64,000 nucleotides of DNA, taken from the NCBI RefSeq assembly GCF_030519475.1, contig NZ_JAUMKD010000001.1, positions 62,001-126,000 on the forward strand, written 5' to 3'. A model generated the notes under the pieces. The model was not told the origin of the DNA and did no database searches. It saw only the letters and a list, made by a program, of their open reading frames with translations. This DNA comes from Micromonospora sp. C28SCA-DRY-2. GTDB taxonomy: Bacteria; Actinomycetota; Actinomycetes; Mycobacteriales; Micromonosporaceae. Below are positions 10,523-18,576 of the stretch, piece by piece. Numbering within the stretch: the stretch's first letter is position 1; every line of letters starts with the position of its first letter. Made by a program: the position numbers and the translations under genes.

Positions 10523-11251
10523 TCACCTCACGGACGGCACGGGCGCCGGGTCGGCGGCGACCGTGGGCAGGGCCAGCCGCACCACGCAGGCGTCGGGTGC
10601 GCCGAACGGTTCGACCACGGCGCCGGTCGCCGGCGCGCCGGCCTGTTCGAGCGCACCCCGGACCACACCGACGTGCAGCGCGCAGATCGTGTCCGGGCTG
10701 CGGTTGACCAGTTCCAGGAAGGGGCAGGTGCGCAGGTGGACCTCGACCGTCCCGTCGGCGGTCCGGTGCCGGCGGGGGTCGAAGCCCAGGCCGCGGAGCA
10801 CGTCGAGCAACGTGTCGACCGGGTCGTCGCCGGTGGCGGTCGCGGCCGCGGCGAGGTGGCGCCCCCAGCCCTGGCCGGCGTGGACGGCCTCGGCCCGAGC
10901 CGCGCCGGGGTCGCGGCGGGAGAGGTGGTCGAGCAGGGCGGCGGCGAGCGCCCGGTACGGCGCCGGGGCGGGCGCCGCGACGGTGGCGGCCCGGTAGCGC
11001 CAGGCCGGCCGCCCCGGCTGGCCACCGCTGGCCCGCGCCCGGACCAGCAGCCCGGCGTCGACCAGGCGGTCCAGGTGGGTGCGGACGGTGGACAGGTGCA
11101 GCCCGGTCCGCTCCCCCACCTCGGCGATGGTCAGCCCGGTGTCGGCGTTGCGCACCAGGTCGAGGATCTCGGCCCGGCTGGCGGCGCCGAGCGCCCGATG
11201 GCGGCGGGGATCGATCCGCTCGCCGACCGGCCCGTTTCTCGGCGTTTCCAC
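10523..11251 (-). CDS. COG2345-type winged-helix regulator, possible Fe-S or NO sensor
   Basis: About 242 aa. The N-terminal winged helix (about 20-85) reads SRAEILDLVRNADTGLTIAEVGERTGLHLSTVRTHLDRLVDAGLL, an ArsR/MarR-like fold. The C-terminal half contains RTCPFLELVNRSPDTICALHVGVV, the Cys-containing region of the COG2345 (SufR-like) family; a third Cys lies in DACVVRL. Such Cys can bind an iron-sulfur cluster, which would suit sensing of O2 or NO. The GTG at 11251 has no ribosome site but follows a -10-like TAACGT by eight bases, suggesting a leaderless mRNA. It is divergent from the hemerythrin gene and co-transcribed with the YwiC-like gene. Confidence 0.72.
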   Translation of the reverse strand: METPRNGPVGERIDPRRHRALGAASRAEILDLVRNADTGLTIAEVGERTGLHLSTVRTHLDRLVDAGLLVRARASGGQPGRPAWRYRAATVAAPAPAPYRALAAALLDHLSRRDPGAARAEAVHAGQGWGRHLAAAATATGDDPVDTLLDVLRGLGFDPRRHRTADGTVEVHLRTCPFLELVNRSPDTICALHVGVVRGALEQAGAPATGAVVEPFGAPDACVVRLALPTVAADPAPVPSVR

Positions 11252-11259
11252 GCTGACCA

Positions 11260-11265
11260 ACGTTA
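11260..11265 (-). promoter_or_regulatory. Candidate -10 of leaderless promoter for the HTH regulator
   Basis: On the minus strand TAACGT lies eight bases before the GTG of the regulator and there is no Shine-Dalgarno sequence. That geometry places transcription initiation at or next to the start codon. No matching TTGACA-like -35 is visible, so the promoter may be activator-dependent or extended -10. Confidence 0.4.
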
Positions 11266-11402
11266 CAAGGCAGTAGGCCCGCGAAAACCCGCCAGCGGTG
11301 GGCCGACGGTCCCGGTCTTCCGGGTCGTCCGGCCCTGCCGGCGGGGTGCCCGCCGGGCGGACGATGCCGGCAGACGTCCGACCGGACCGGGAGGTGAGTG
11401 CG

Positions 11403-11840
11403 GTGTGCAACTACTGCGGCTGCCGCGAGTTCCCGCTGATCGGTCGGCTCTCCGCCGAGCACGAGGCGATCGCCAACGCCGCCGGCCGGCTCCGCACCGC
11501 GGTACGCGACGGCGGTGACCCGTACGCGGCCCTCGACGACCTGCTCGACCTCCTGCTGCCGCACACCGCCACCGAGGAGCAGGGGCTCTTCGTGGCGCTG
11601 CGGGAGGAGGGCAGCCTGGCCGACGCGGTGGCCAAGCTCTGCGCCGAGCACGACGACATCCACGGCGTGCTCGGCGGGGTGGACCGCGCCGCGCCGGACT
11701 GGCCGGCCGTGCTGGCCGCCCTCGACCGGCTGCACCGGCACATCGACAACGAGGAGCACGGCCTCTTCCCGGCGGCGGTGATCGCGCTGCCGATCCCGGC
11801 CTGGGACCGGATCACCCCACCGGCTGGCGCGTCCCGGTAG
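11403..11840 (+). CDS. Hemerythrin domain protein with N-terminal CxxCxC motif
   Basis: 145-aa protein. After an N-terminal CNYCGC motif comes a hemerythrin HHE four-helix domain: GRLSAEHEAI, LLDLLLPHTATEEQGLF, LCAEHDDIHGVL and HRHIDNEEHGLFPA supply the His and carboxylate ligands of a di-iron centre. Such proteins bind O2 or NO or store iron; the added Cys cluster suggests redox chemistry. The GTG at 11403 follows GGGAGG by eight bases. It is divergent from a Cys-containing regulator, which suggests the pair senses and handles reactive nitrogen or oxygen. That physiological role is inference. Confidence 0.82.
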   Translation: MCNYCGCREFPLIGRLSAEHEAIANAAGRLRTAVRDGGDPYAALDDLLDLLLPHTATEEQGLFVALREEGSLADAVAKLCAEHDDIHGVLGGVDRAAPDWPAVLAALDRLHRHIDNEEHGLFPAAVIALPIPAWDRITPPAGASR

Positions 11841-12147
11841 CACCCGGGCACCGCGATCCGGCGGACCGGCCGCGATCGGAGCGGGTCCGCGCCGGTAGGG
11901 CCAGGCCCAGGCGATCCTCCCCGGCCGGCGGACCGCCGTGGCACGCCGTCGCGCCGCCGTCCGCGGCGTGCCGTCGCGGCGTGAGTGCGGAGGGTCTCCG
12001 GGAGGGTCGACGGGCACGAAAAAAGAGGGAATCGCTCCCCTCCATTTTCAAGGTATAGCGGACCGGGGGGCTTGCCGCAAGACCCGGGTCGTGCCGCAGA
12101 ATCGCTGGCCGAGGTCAGAAACCTCGGGAATTGGGGGGAATTGCGAT
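11841..12147. other. 307-base intergenic region upstream of helR
   Basis: No gene is seen. It contains an A-rich patch (12018-12025), a TATAGC -10-like hexamer at 12054-12059, the RAE palindrome at 12067-12085, and a small stem GAGGT-N5-ACCTC at 12111-12125 just before the helR ribosome site GGGGGGAA (12133-12140). Confidence 0.6.
12067..12085 (+). promoter_or_regulatory. Rifamycin-associated element (RAE)
   Basis: GGGGCTTGCCGCAAGACCC is a 19-base near-palindrome (CTTGC-C-GCAAG core flanked by GGGG/ACCC). The RAE is a conserved 19-bp element known upstream of rifamycin-resistance genes in actinomycetes, including helR, rph and rgt. Here it lies 62 bases before the helR start and just after a TATAGC hexamer, so it should make helR rifamycin-inducible. 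The match to the published consensus is from memory. Confidence 0.8.
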
Positions 12148-14400
12148 ATGGGTACCGTCTTGTCGACGTCTGGGGCGGATGGGGATGGCGGACCGGTGGC
12201 GGGACCCGCGGCCGGTGGCGCCGGAGGCCGCGCGGCCGGCGACACGGCTCCCCCGACCAGCAGCGTGTTCGACCTGCCCGACCAGCTCGCCGCCAAGGCC
12301 GACCCAGCGCTGATCGGCCGCGACGAGCAGCACTTCGCGGCCATGGCGGAGAGCCTGGAGCAGGTGTTCGCCGACCTGACCGACCGCCTCGACGCGGCGC
12401 GCAGGGCGCCCGGCGGCAAGGGCCGGCAGGCGGTGGACCGGGACCAGGAGATCCGCCGGCTGACCGCCCGCCTGCGTACGTTGAGTCGCTACGGTCTGGA
12501 CCTCTGCCTCGGGCACATGGTCAGCGCCGACGACCCCGAGCCGGTGTACATCGGACGGCGTGGCCTCACCGACAGCTCGGGGCGTCGGCTGCTGCTCGAC
12601 TGGCGCTCCCCCGCCGCCGAGCCGTTCTTCGGCGCGACCCACGCCAACCCGATGGGGTTGGCCAGCCGCCGCAGGTACCGCTGGACGAAGGGCCGGATCA
12701 CCGACTACTGGGACGAGGTGTTCAGCCCGGACGGGTTCGACGGGCACGCCGCCGCGCTCGACGACCAGTCCGCCTTCATCGCCAGCCTCGGCGGCAGCCG
12801 GTCGAACCGGATGCGGGACGTGCTCGGCACCATCCAGGCCGACCAGGACGCCATCATCCGCGCCGGTTCGAGCGGCGCGCTCGTGGTGGACGGCGGTCCG
12901 GGTACCGGGAAGACGGTCGTCGCGCTGCACCGCACCGCGTACCTCCTCTACGCCGACCCGCGGCTCGGCAGCCGGCGGGGCGGCGTGCTCGTCGTCGGTC
13001 CGCACCAGCCCTACCTGGCCTACGTCGCCGACGTCCTGCCCAGCCTCGGCGAGGAGGACGTGCAGATCTGCACCCTGCGGGACCTCGTCCCCGAGGGCGC
13101 CGCGGCGACCGTGGAGACCGACCCGGAGGTGGCCCGGTTGAAGTCGTCGGCCGACCTGGTGCGGGCGATCGAGGCGGCCGTCCGGTTCTACGAGGAGCCG
13201 CCCCGCAAGGGGATGACGGTCAGCACCGAAGATTCCGACATCCGGCTGACCGCCGACGACTGGGCCGAGGCGTTCGACGCACCGGATCCCGGTACCCCGC
13301 ACAACGAGGCGCGCGACGAGATCTGGGAGGAGCTGCTCACCATCCTGACGGACAGGTACGACGGCGACGAGCCGGAGGAGCTGGTCCGCAGGTCGCTGCT
13401 GCGCAACGCGGAGCTACGCCGGGCCTTCAACCGCGCCTGGCCGCTGCTCGACCCGGCCGACCTCGTCGGAGACCTCTGGTCGGTCCCCGCCTACCTGCGC
13501 ACATGTGCCCCCTGGCTGAGCGCGGACGAGATCCGGACGCTACAGCGCGACGACCCCCGCGCCTGGACCGTGTCCGACCTGCCGCTGCTGGACGCGGCCC
13601 GGCAGCGGCTCGGCGACCCGGAGGCGTCCCGACGCCGGCACCGGCACGAGGCCACCGTGGCCGCCCGGCGGGAGCACATGGACCAGGTCGTCGACGACCT
13701 GATCGCATCCGACGCGTACGACGACGGCGAAGGCCTGATGACGATGCTGCGTCAGCAGGACCTGAAGGACGCCCTGGTCGACGACGGCGCACTGCCCGGC
13801 GCCGAGCCGGACCGGCTCGCCGGCCCGTTCGCGCACATCGTCGTGGACGAGGCCCAGGAGCTGACCGACGCGGAGTGGCAGATGCTGCTGCTCCGCTGCC
13901 CGTCCCGGAGCTTCACCATCGTCGGCGACCGCGCCCAGGCCCGGCACGGGTTCACCGAGTCGTGGCAGGACCGGCTCGGGCGGATCGGGCTCGACCGGAT
14001 CAACCTGGCGTCCCTGACCATCAACTACCGGACGCCGAAGGAGATCATGACGGCAGCCGAGCCGGTCATCCGGGCGGCGCTCCCGGACGCCAATGTGCCG
14101 ACCTCCATCCGCAGCGGCGGCGTGCCCGTCGTCCACGGGTCCACCGCCGAGCTGCGCCCGATCCTGGACACCTGGCTCGCCGCGCACGCCGAGGGGATCG
14201 CCTGCGTCATCGGCGATCCCACCTTCGCCGCGACGTCCCGGGTCCGTTCGCTGACCCCGGAGCTGTCGAAGGGGCTCGAGTTCGACCTGGTCGTCCTCGT
14301 CGACCCCGAGACGTTCGGCGACGGCATCGAGGGGGCGGTGGACCGCTACGTCGCGATGACCCGGGCGACCCAGCAGCTGGTCATCCTGACCAGTTCCTGA
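12148..14400 (+). CDS. helR: HelR, RNA polymerase-recycling motor ATPase (rifamycin tolerance)
   Basis: 750-aa superfamily 1 helicase-like ATPase of the HelD/HelR group. It binds stalled RNA polymerase, and HelR displaces rifamycins. Visible: acidic/low-complexity N-terminus; long N-terminal coiled-coil (about 50-110); YIGRRGLTDSSGRRLLLDWRSPAAEPFF, a HelD-family signature; Walker A VVDGGPGTGKT (K255); Walker B HIVVDEAQELTDAEW; NYRTPKEI; C-terminal ELSKGLEFDLVVLVDPE and YVAMTRATQQLVIL (motifs V and VI). The ATG at 12148 has GGGGGGAA seven bases upstream. The RAE immediately upstream supports HelR rather than a generic HelD. A hairpin follows the stop. Confidence 0.93.
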   Translation: MGTVLSTSGADGDGGPVAGPAAGGAGGRAAGDTAPPTSSVFDLPDQLAAKADPALIGRDEQHFAAMAESLEQVFADLTDRLDAARRAPGGKGRQAVDRDQEIRRLTARLRTLSRYGLDLCLGHMVSADDPEPVYIGRRGLTDSSGRRLLLDWRSPAAEPFFGATHANPMGLASRRRYRWTKGRITDYWDEVFSPDGFDGHAAALDDQSAFIASLGGSRSNRMRDVLGTIQADQDAIIRAGSSGALVVDGGPGTGKTVVALHRTAYLLYADPRLGSRRGGVLVVGPHQPYLAYVADVLPSLGEEDVQICTLRDLVPEGAAATVETDPEVARLKSSADLVRAIEAAVRFYEEPPRKGMTVSTEDSDIRLTADDWAEAFDAPDPGTPHNEARDEIWEELLTILTDRYDGDEPEELVRRSLLRNAELRRAFNRAWPLLDPADLVGDLWSVPAYLRTCAPWLSADEIRTLQRDDPRAWTVSDLPLLDAARQRLGDPEASRRRHRHEATVAARREHMDQVVDDLIASDAYDDGEGLMTMLRQQDLKDALVDDGALPGAEPDRLAGPFAHIVVDEAQELTDAEWQMLLLRCPSRSFTIVGDRAQARHGFTESWQDRLGRIGLDRINLASLTINYRTPKEIMTAAEPVIRAALPDANVPTSIRSGGVPVVHGSTAELRPILDTWLAAHAEGIACVIGDPTFAATSRVRSLTPELSKGLEFDLVVLVDPETFGDGIEGAVDRYVAMTRATQQLVILTSS

Positions 14401-14465
14401 CACCGTGTCCGCCGCCAGCGGTCGGCGGGCGACCCGGCGGGGTGAGCCGGCGCCGTGACGCGGTC

Positions 14466-14515
14466 GCCCGTACCCGCCTCTCCCGGCCCATGACCGGGGA
14501 CAGGCGGGTGCGGGC
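14466..14515. terminator. Bidirectional hairpin between helR and M23 peptidase gene
   Basis: A 14-base stem (14466-14479 with 14502-14515, one G-T pair) closes an inner CCCGG/CCGGG stem. It lies between convergent genes. There is no T-tract, which is usual in high-GC actinomycetes. Confidence 0.65.
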
Positions 14516-14526
14516 GGCCGACGGTG

Positions 14527-15192
14527 CTACGGCTGCCCGGCGGCGCAGTTGTTGCTCTTGCGGGTGACGGTGTACTCGGTGTCGTCGTTCGTGATGCCCG
14601 ACGGCTGGCCGTCGAAGTAGGTCTCCACCTTCTCCCAGCCGCGGCGCTGCTCGTAGTGCAGGTGCGGGGCGCCGGAGTTGCCGGTGCTGCCGACTCGGCC
14701 GATCTGCTGGCCCTGGGCGACCCGTTGGCCCTCGGCGACCAGCGGCGGTTCGAGCAGGTGCAGGTACTGCGTCTCCCACTTGCCACCGTGGTCGATCTTC
14801 ACCCAGTAACCGCCGCCCCGGCCACGCGGGCCGTTCGGGTTGTCCGGGGTACGCCCGCCCAGGGAGCCGTTGATCCCGGCGACCGTGACCGTGCCGGCGT
14901 AGGACGCGAGCACCGGCCTCCCCCACGCCTCGCCGGTGGTGGGGAACAGGTCGACGTCGAAGTCGTCGTGGCCGGGGTAGGTGCCGAGCTGCCAGGTCTC
15001 CCCGCAGGCCACCGGGAGCTGGAAGAGCGGACGCGGGCCGGGCGGCCGCAGCAGCGGCACCACGACCACCGCGACGGCGACGAGCGCCAGGGCCGCGGCG
15101 AGCGCGAGGATCCACCGGAGGTTGCGTCTGCGGGCGTGGCGGCGGGTGCGGCGTCGGGCTGGAGGGTGGCCGGTCGTCACCGCCCGAAGCAT
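14527..15192 (-). CDS. M23 family metallopeptidase (membrane-anchored LytM-type)
   Basis: About 221 aa. An Arg-rich cytoplasmic N-terminus (PPARRRTRRHARRRN) and one transmembrane helix (about 30-48) are followed by an extracytoplasmic LytM domain. Zinc ligands of M23 enzymes are visible in the YPGHDDFDVD segment (H and D) and in the HLHYE motif, with a conserved LHL in between. Family members cleave peptidoglycan cross-bridges or act as scaffolds. Two Cys (VACGETW and near the C-terminal SNNCAAG) may form a disulfide. The start is uncertain: ATG 15192 is chosen; TTG 15207 and GTG 15180 are possible and none has a strong ribosome site. Confidence 0.82.
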   Translation of the reverse strand: MLRAVTTGHPPARRRTRRHARRRNLRWILALAAALALVAVAVVVVPLLRPPGPRPLFQLPVACGETWQLGTYPGHDDFDVDLFPTTGEAWGRPVLASYAGTVTVAGINGSLGGRTPDNPNGPRGRGGGYWVKIDHGGKWETQYLHLLEPPLVAEGQRVAQGQQIGRVGSTGNSGAPHLHYEQRRGWEKVETYFDGQPSGITNDDTEYTVTRKSNNCAAGQP

Positions 15193-15235
15193 GGCAGACG
15201 CCGGCAAGGCTCCGGCTCCCGGGTGGCGCGGCGGA

Positions 15236-16795
15236 TCATTCCGTGAAGAGCTTCGCCGCGGTGGTCAGGGTCTGCACGACGCCGTACCCGAGCAGCACGG
15301 TGACCAGCGCCCAGGAGATCCAGAGCCGGGCCTGTTGCGTGCCGACGGCCTGCGCCGGGGGTCGGCTCTGCGGCCCGAGCGCGACCGGGTCGGTCTTCTC
15401 GGCCGGCGCCACCGGCACGGCGCCGCCGGTGTCCGGTTCGTGGAAGCGTTCCGGGACCGGGCGGACCAGCAGGTTGGCGATGAAACCGACGGCCAGCACG
15501 CCGACCATGGTGAACAGGGCCGGCCGGTAGGCCGACGCGGTGAGGGTGCCCGGCTTGCCCTGCGTGTCGAGGATCCCGTTGACGATCAGCGGGCCGGCCA
15601 CGCCCGCGGCGGACCAGGCGGTCAGCAGCCGGCCGTGGATGGCGCCGACCTGGTGGGTGCCGAACAGGTCCCGCAGGTAGGCGGGAACGGTGGCGAAACC
15701 GCCGCCGTAGAAGGAGATGATGACGCCGGCCAGGAGCACGAACAGCACGGTGGCGTTCTGTCCGACCACCGCCAGCAGGGTGTACAGCACCATGCCGAGG
15801 CCGAGGTAGAGCACGTAGATCGGCTTGCGGCCGATGAGGTCGGACGTCGTCGACCAGACGAAGCGCCCGGCCATGTTGAACAGCGACAGCAGGCCCACGA
15901 AGCCGCCGGCCGCGGCGACCGAGACCGCCGACACCCCGTTGTCCCGGAAGAAGTCCTGGATCATCGGTGCGGCCTGTTCGAGGATGCCGATACCGGCCGT
16001 CACGTTGGTGAACAGCACGATCCAGAGCAGCCAGAACGAGCGGGTGCGGATGGCGTTCGCGGCCGAGACGCTGGCCCGGGTGATCATGGGTTTCCGCGCC
16101 ACCGACGAGGGATCGAAGCCGGCCGGGCGCCAACCCGGCGGGGGCACCCGCACGTTGAACACGCCGAACATCATGATCACGAAGTAGCCGATGCCGAGCG
16201 TGAGGAAGAGCCCCACGAGCGCGCCGCCCGAGGCCACGGCCCCCGCTCTGGCCGGGTCGAAGCCGGGGTCGTAGAGGGAGAGCAGCTGGCGCGACAGCGG
16301 GCTGGCGAGCAGCGCGCCGCCGCCGAATCCCATGATCGCCAGACCGGTGGCCAGCCCGGGTCGGTCCGGGAACCACTTGATCAGCGTGGAGACGGGCGAG
16401 ATGTAGCCGATGCCGAGCCCGATGCCGCCGATCACGCCGTAGCCCAGGTAGAGCAGCCAGAGCTGCCGGGTGGCGATGCCGAGCGCGCCGATCAGGAAGC
16501 CGGCCGCCCAGAAGCACGCGGAGGTGAACATCGTCTTGCGGGGCCCGCTGCGCTCGGCCCAGGTGCCGCCGACCGCCGCCGAGAGACCGAGCATCACGAT
16601 CGCGATGCTGAAGATCACGCCGATCGCCGTCTGGCTGACGTCGAACCGGGCGATCAGCGAGTTCTTGTACACGCTGGTCGCATAGACCTGGCCGATGCAC
16701 AGGTGCACAGCGAGCGCGGCCGGCGGGATCAGCCACCGGCTGTATCCGGGGGGCGCGACGGTGTGCCGAGGGTCGAGCGCGGCCAACACGGGCAC
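15236..16795 (-). CDS. OFA-family MFS transporter (oxalate/formate antiporter-like)
   Basis: 519-aa carrier with 12 predicted transmembrane helices and an extended C-terminal helix. Diagnostic of OFA-type members are the N-terminal YSRWLIPPAALAVHLCIGQVYATSVYKNSL segment, GGTWAERSGPRK (MFS loop 2-3 motif), IGGIGLGIGYISPVSTLIKWFPDRPGLATGLAIMGFGGGA and the second-half SDLIGRKP motif. Substrate is likely a small mono- or dicarboxylate but cannot be read from sequence. The GTG at 16795 has an ideal AGGAGG seven bases upstream; the upstream extension of the frame lacks homology. It stands alone. Confidence 0.88.
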   Translation of the reverse strand: MPVLAALDPRHTVAPPGYSRWLIPPAALAVHLCIGQVYATSVYKNSLIARFDVSQTAIGVIFSIAIVMLGLSAAVGGTWAERSGPRKTMFTSACFWAAGFLIGALGIATRQLWLLYLGYGVIGGIGLGIGYISPVSTLIKWFPDRPGLATGLAIMGFGGGALLASPLSRQLLSLYDPGFDPARAGAVASGGALVGLFLTLGIGYFVIMMFGVFNVRVPPPGWRPAGFDPSSVARKPMITRASVSAANAIRTRSFWLLWIVLFTNVTAGIGILEQAAPMIQDFFRDNGVSAVSVAAAGGFVGLLSLFNMAGRFVWSTTSDLIGRKPIYVLYLGLGMVLYTLLAVVGQNATVLFVLLAGVIISFYGGGFATVPAYLRDLFGTHQVGAIHGRLLTAWSAAGVAGPLIVNGILDTQGKPGTLTASAYRPALFTMVGVLAVGFIANLLVRPVPERFHEPDTGGAVPVAPAEKTDPVALGPQSRPPAQAVGTQQARLWISWALVTVLLGYGVVQTLTTAAKLFTE

Positions 16796-17032
16796 TTCCG
16801 CACCTCCTGCGCGCGAACGGGCGGTCCGCGGTGCGACGGCCGTGGCAGGTCCCACCGCGACAGGACACGGCGGGGTACCCGGACAGCGCCGGTTCATCCC
16901 ACGTCAGGCGGCGGGACCGCCCGGGCGCGACGGGCGCACGATGGTCGGCCGGTGGCAGGCATCCGGCGGGACCCCGCCCGCTCGCGGGGGTACGCGCGAG
17001 CGGCGAGGTCCGCGGGGCCGGTCGGGCGACCG

Positions 17033-17425
17033 TCAGGTGACCCGGCTCAGGCCGCGCCGGCCGTTGCCTCGGCGGACGTTCTCCGTCCGGCCGTCGGCGC
17101 CGAGCATCCGGCGCGCGGCCTCGAGCCCGGTCAGCGCCGCCCCGTACGCGGTCAACTCGCGCTGGAAGTGCTCGACCTTGGCGTACCAGTACTTGAGCTC
17201 CGGGTTCATCGACTTGGAGTTGATGTAGTTGACGATGTCCGTCTCCGGGTCGATGCCCCGGCGCGCGCAGCAGCGGTCGAAGCGGGCCTTGGTGCGGTCG
17301 TACTTCTCGGTCATCGCCGCCAGGCTGGCCTCCGCCTCGAGCAGCCTGGACTGCAGATACGCCACGTACTCACGGGGAATCGACGGGGTGGCGAACTCCA
17401 GTCGGGTGGTGGGCAGTGCGGACAT
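17033..17425 (-). CDS. Hypothetical coiled-coil protein
   Basis: About 130 aa from ATG 17425 (MSALPTTRLEFATPSIPREY). I do not recognise a family. The middle is strongly helical and charged (YLQSRLLEAEASLAAMTEKYDRTKARFDR), likely a coiled coil, followed by two adjacent Cys, a NYINSKSMNPELKYWYAKVEHFQREL aromatic-rich helix and a basic tail. Codon usage (third-position GC) matches the neighbours, which supports coding. The ribosome site is weak; the frame stays open to 17653, with an in-frame ATG at about 17549 as an alternative start. No signal peptide. Confidence 0.6.
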   Translation of the reverse strand: MSALPTTRLEFATPSIPREYVAYLQSRLLEAEASLAAMTEKYDRTKARFDRCCARRGIDPETDIVNYINSKSMNPELKYWYAKVEHFQRELTAYGAALTGLEAARRMLGADGRTENVRRGNGRRGLSRVT

Positions 17426-17820
17426 CGCCGTCACCGCCCCGGACAACTGGCCGGGCCGTGCCGCCGGCGCGACGTGACCACCGGGTACGGGCGCCGGGCC
17501 GGCACGCTGCCGGACGTCCCGGGCAGCGCCGCCTGCCGAGCTACGCATCCGTTCAACAAGATCATGGTGACCGCCTCCACTCGCGCTACGTCGGGTGCAC
17601 CGCCGGCGGGGAGGTCGAGCCCTGGCTGGCCCGGCGACGTTGCCGCCAGCCACCGCCGGCGCAGTGATGTACTTCTACCCCTGCGGGCGGCCGACTATGC
17701 CCGGGCACGGACCTCGGTGCTTCGGCGCGGCTGGTAGGTGCGTGTCGTGACCCGGCGGCGGGTGCGCGCGGTCTCCGTGGTGTGCACCCCGTCCGGCGTC
17801 GACGTGCCGCGCGGCACGGC
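17426..17820. other. 395-base intergenic region
   Basis: No convincing gene on either strand. The right end has a GTGCCGCGCGGCAC palindrome (17804-17817) immediately after the TetR stop, a possible terminator. The remainder may contain the promoter of the hypothetical gene at 17425 and an unused upstream extension of its frame. Confidence 0.4.
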
Positions 17821-18504
17821 TCAGGCGGGGTCAGTCGCGAGCAGGCCGCACAGCAGGCTCCGCTGGGCCCGCTCGAAGAGGTCCGTGGCCGGGGGTGCGG
17901 CGGGCGGCTGGGTCAGGGCTGCCACCAGATGGGGGTACGGACCGACGTCGAGGCCGGCGAACGTGAACCCCTCCCCGGCCGTCCGCTTGCGGGCGAACAG
18001 GATGGAGATCCCGTTCATCACGCCGATCGCCTCGAACTTGGCGACCGGCGTCGCCGGGACCGGTGCCATGATCCGCAGGCAGGCGTCGAAGAACGCCAGT
18101 GCCTCCGGGCCGATCGCGGAGGCCCGTTGGCTCAACTCCGACAGCCAGGGGTGCCGCTCGTGCACGGCCCGTTGGGCGCGGGCCATCCGCAGCATCGCGT
18201 CCAGCCAGTCCCCCTCCGGCTCCGGATACGGCCGCAGTTCGGCGGCCACCCGGTCGGCCATCAGGTCGAGCAGGTCGTCCCGGGAGGACAGGTACCGGTA
18301 GAGCGAGGCCGCACCGGTCTCCAGTCGGGTGGCGACCGCCCGCATCGACACCGCGGCCAGCCCGTCGGCGTCCGCGATGGCGATCGCCGCGGCCACGATG
18401 TCGTCCCGGCTGTGGGCCGGGGTCGGGCCCCGGGTGCCACGTTCGGGTCGGCGCCAGATCGACTCCCGCTGGGAGTGGCCGGATTTCGGGGCTGCGTCGC
18501 TCAC
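17821..18504 (-). CDS. TetR/AcrR family regulator
   Basis: 227-aa repressor. The N-terminal helix-turn-helix (about 28-72) reads SRDDIVAAAIAIADADGLAAVSMRAVATRLETGAASLYRYLSSRDDLLDLMADRV, textbook TetR. The C-terminal ligand domain resembles the TetR_C group found with AcrR-like regulators. It is divergent from an alpha/beta hydrolase gene, with a 25-bp palindrome between the two starts. It very probably represses both genes and is released by a hydrophobic ligand, perhaps the hydrolase substrate. GTG at 18504. Confidence 0.9.
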   Translation of the reverse strand: MSDAAPKSGHSQRESIWRRPERGTRGPTPAHSRDDIVAAAIAIADADGLAAVSMRAVATRLETGAASLYRYLSSRDDLLDLMADRVAAELRPYPEPEGDWLDAMLRMARAQRAVHERHPWLSELSQRASAIGPEALAFFDACLRIMAPVPATPVAKFEAIGVMNGISILFARKRTAGEGFTFAGLDVGPYPHLVAALTQPPAAPPATDLFERAQRSLLCGLLATDPA

Positions 18505-18515
18505 CGATCCACTGT

Positions 18516-18540
18516 AAACTGCAAACGCCGTTCGCAGTTT
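18516..18540. promoter_or_regulatory. TetR operator palindrome
   Basis: Arms AAACTGCAAAC and GTTCGCAGTTT flank a GCC centre: 10 of 11 positions are symmetric. The site starts 12 bases upstream of the tetR GTG and ends 37 bases before the hydrolase ATG, so one bound repressor could shut both promoters. It is A/T-richer than its surroundings. Confidence 0.82.
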
Positions 18541-18576
18541 TTGGCCAACGCGGAGACGCGGGGAAGGCGGAACACC

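Noticed and set aside
11985..14567. 860-aa plus-strand frame overlapping helR
   Set aside because: Alternate-frame shadow of helR with Arg/Pro-rich nonsense composition.
17738..18301. 187-aa plus-strand frame opposite tetR
   Set aside because: Shadow frame; Arg/Ser-rich without a domain, and the minus-strand TetR is unambiguous.
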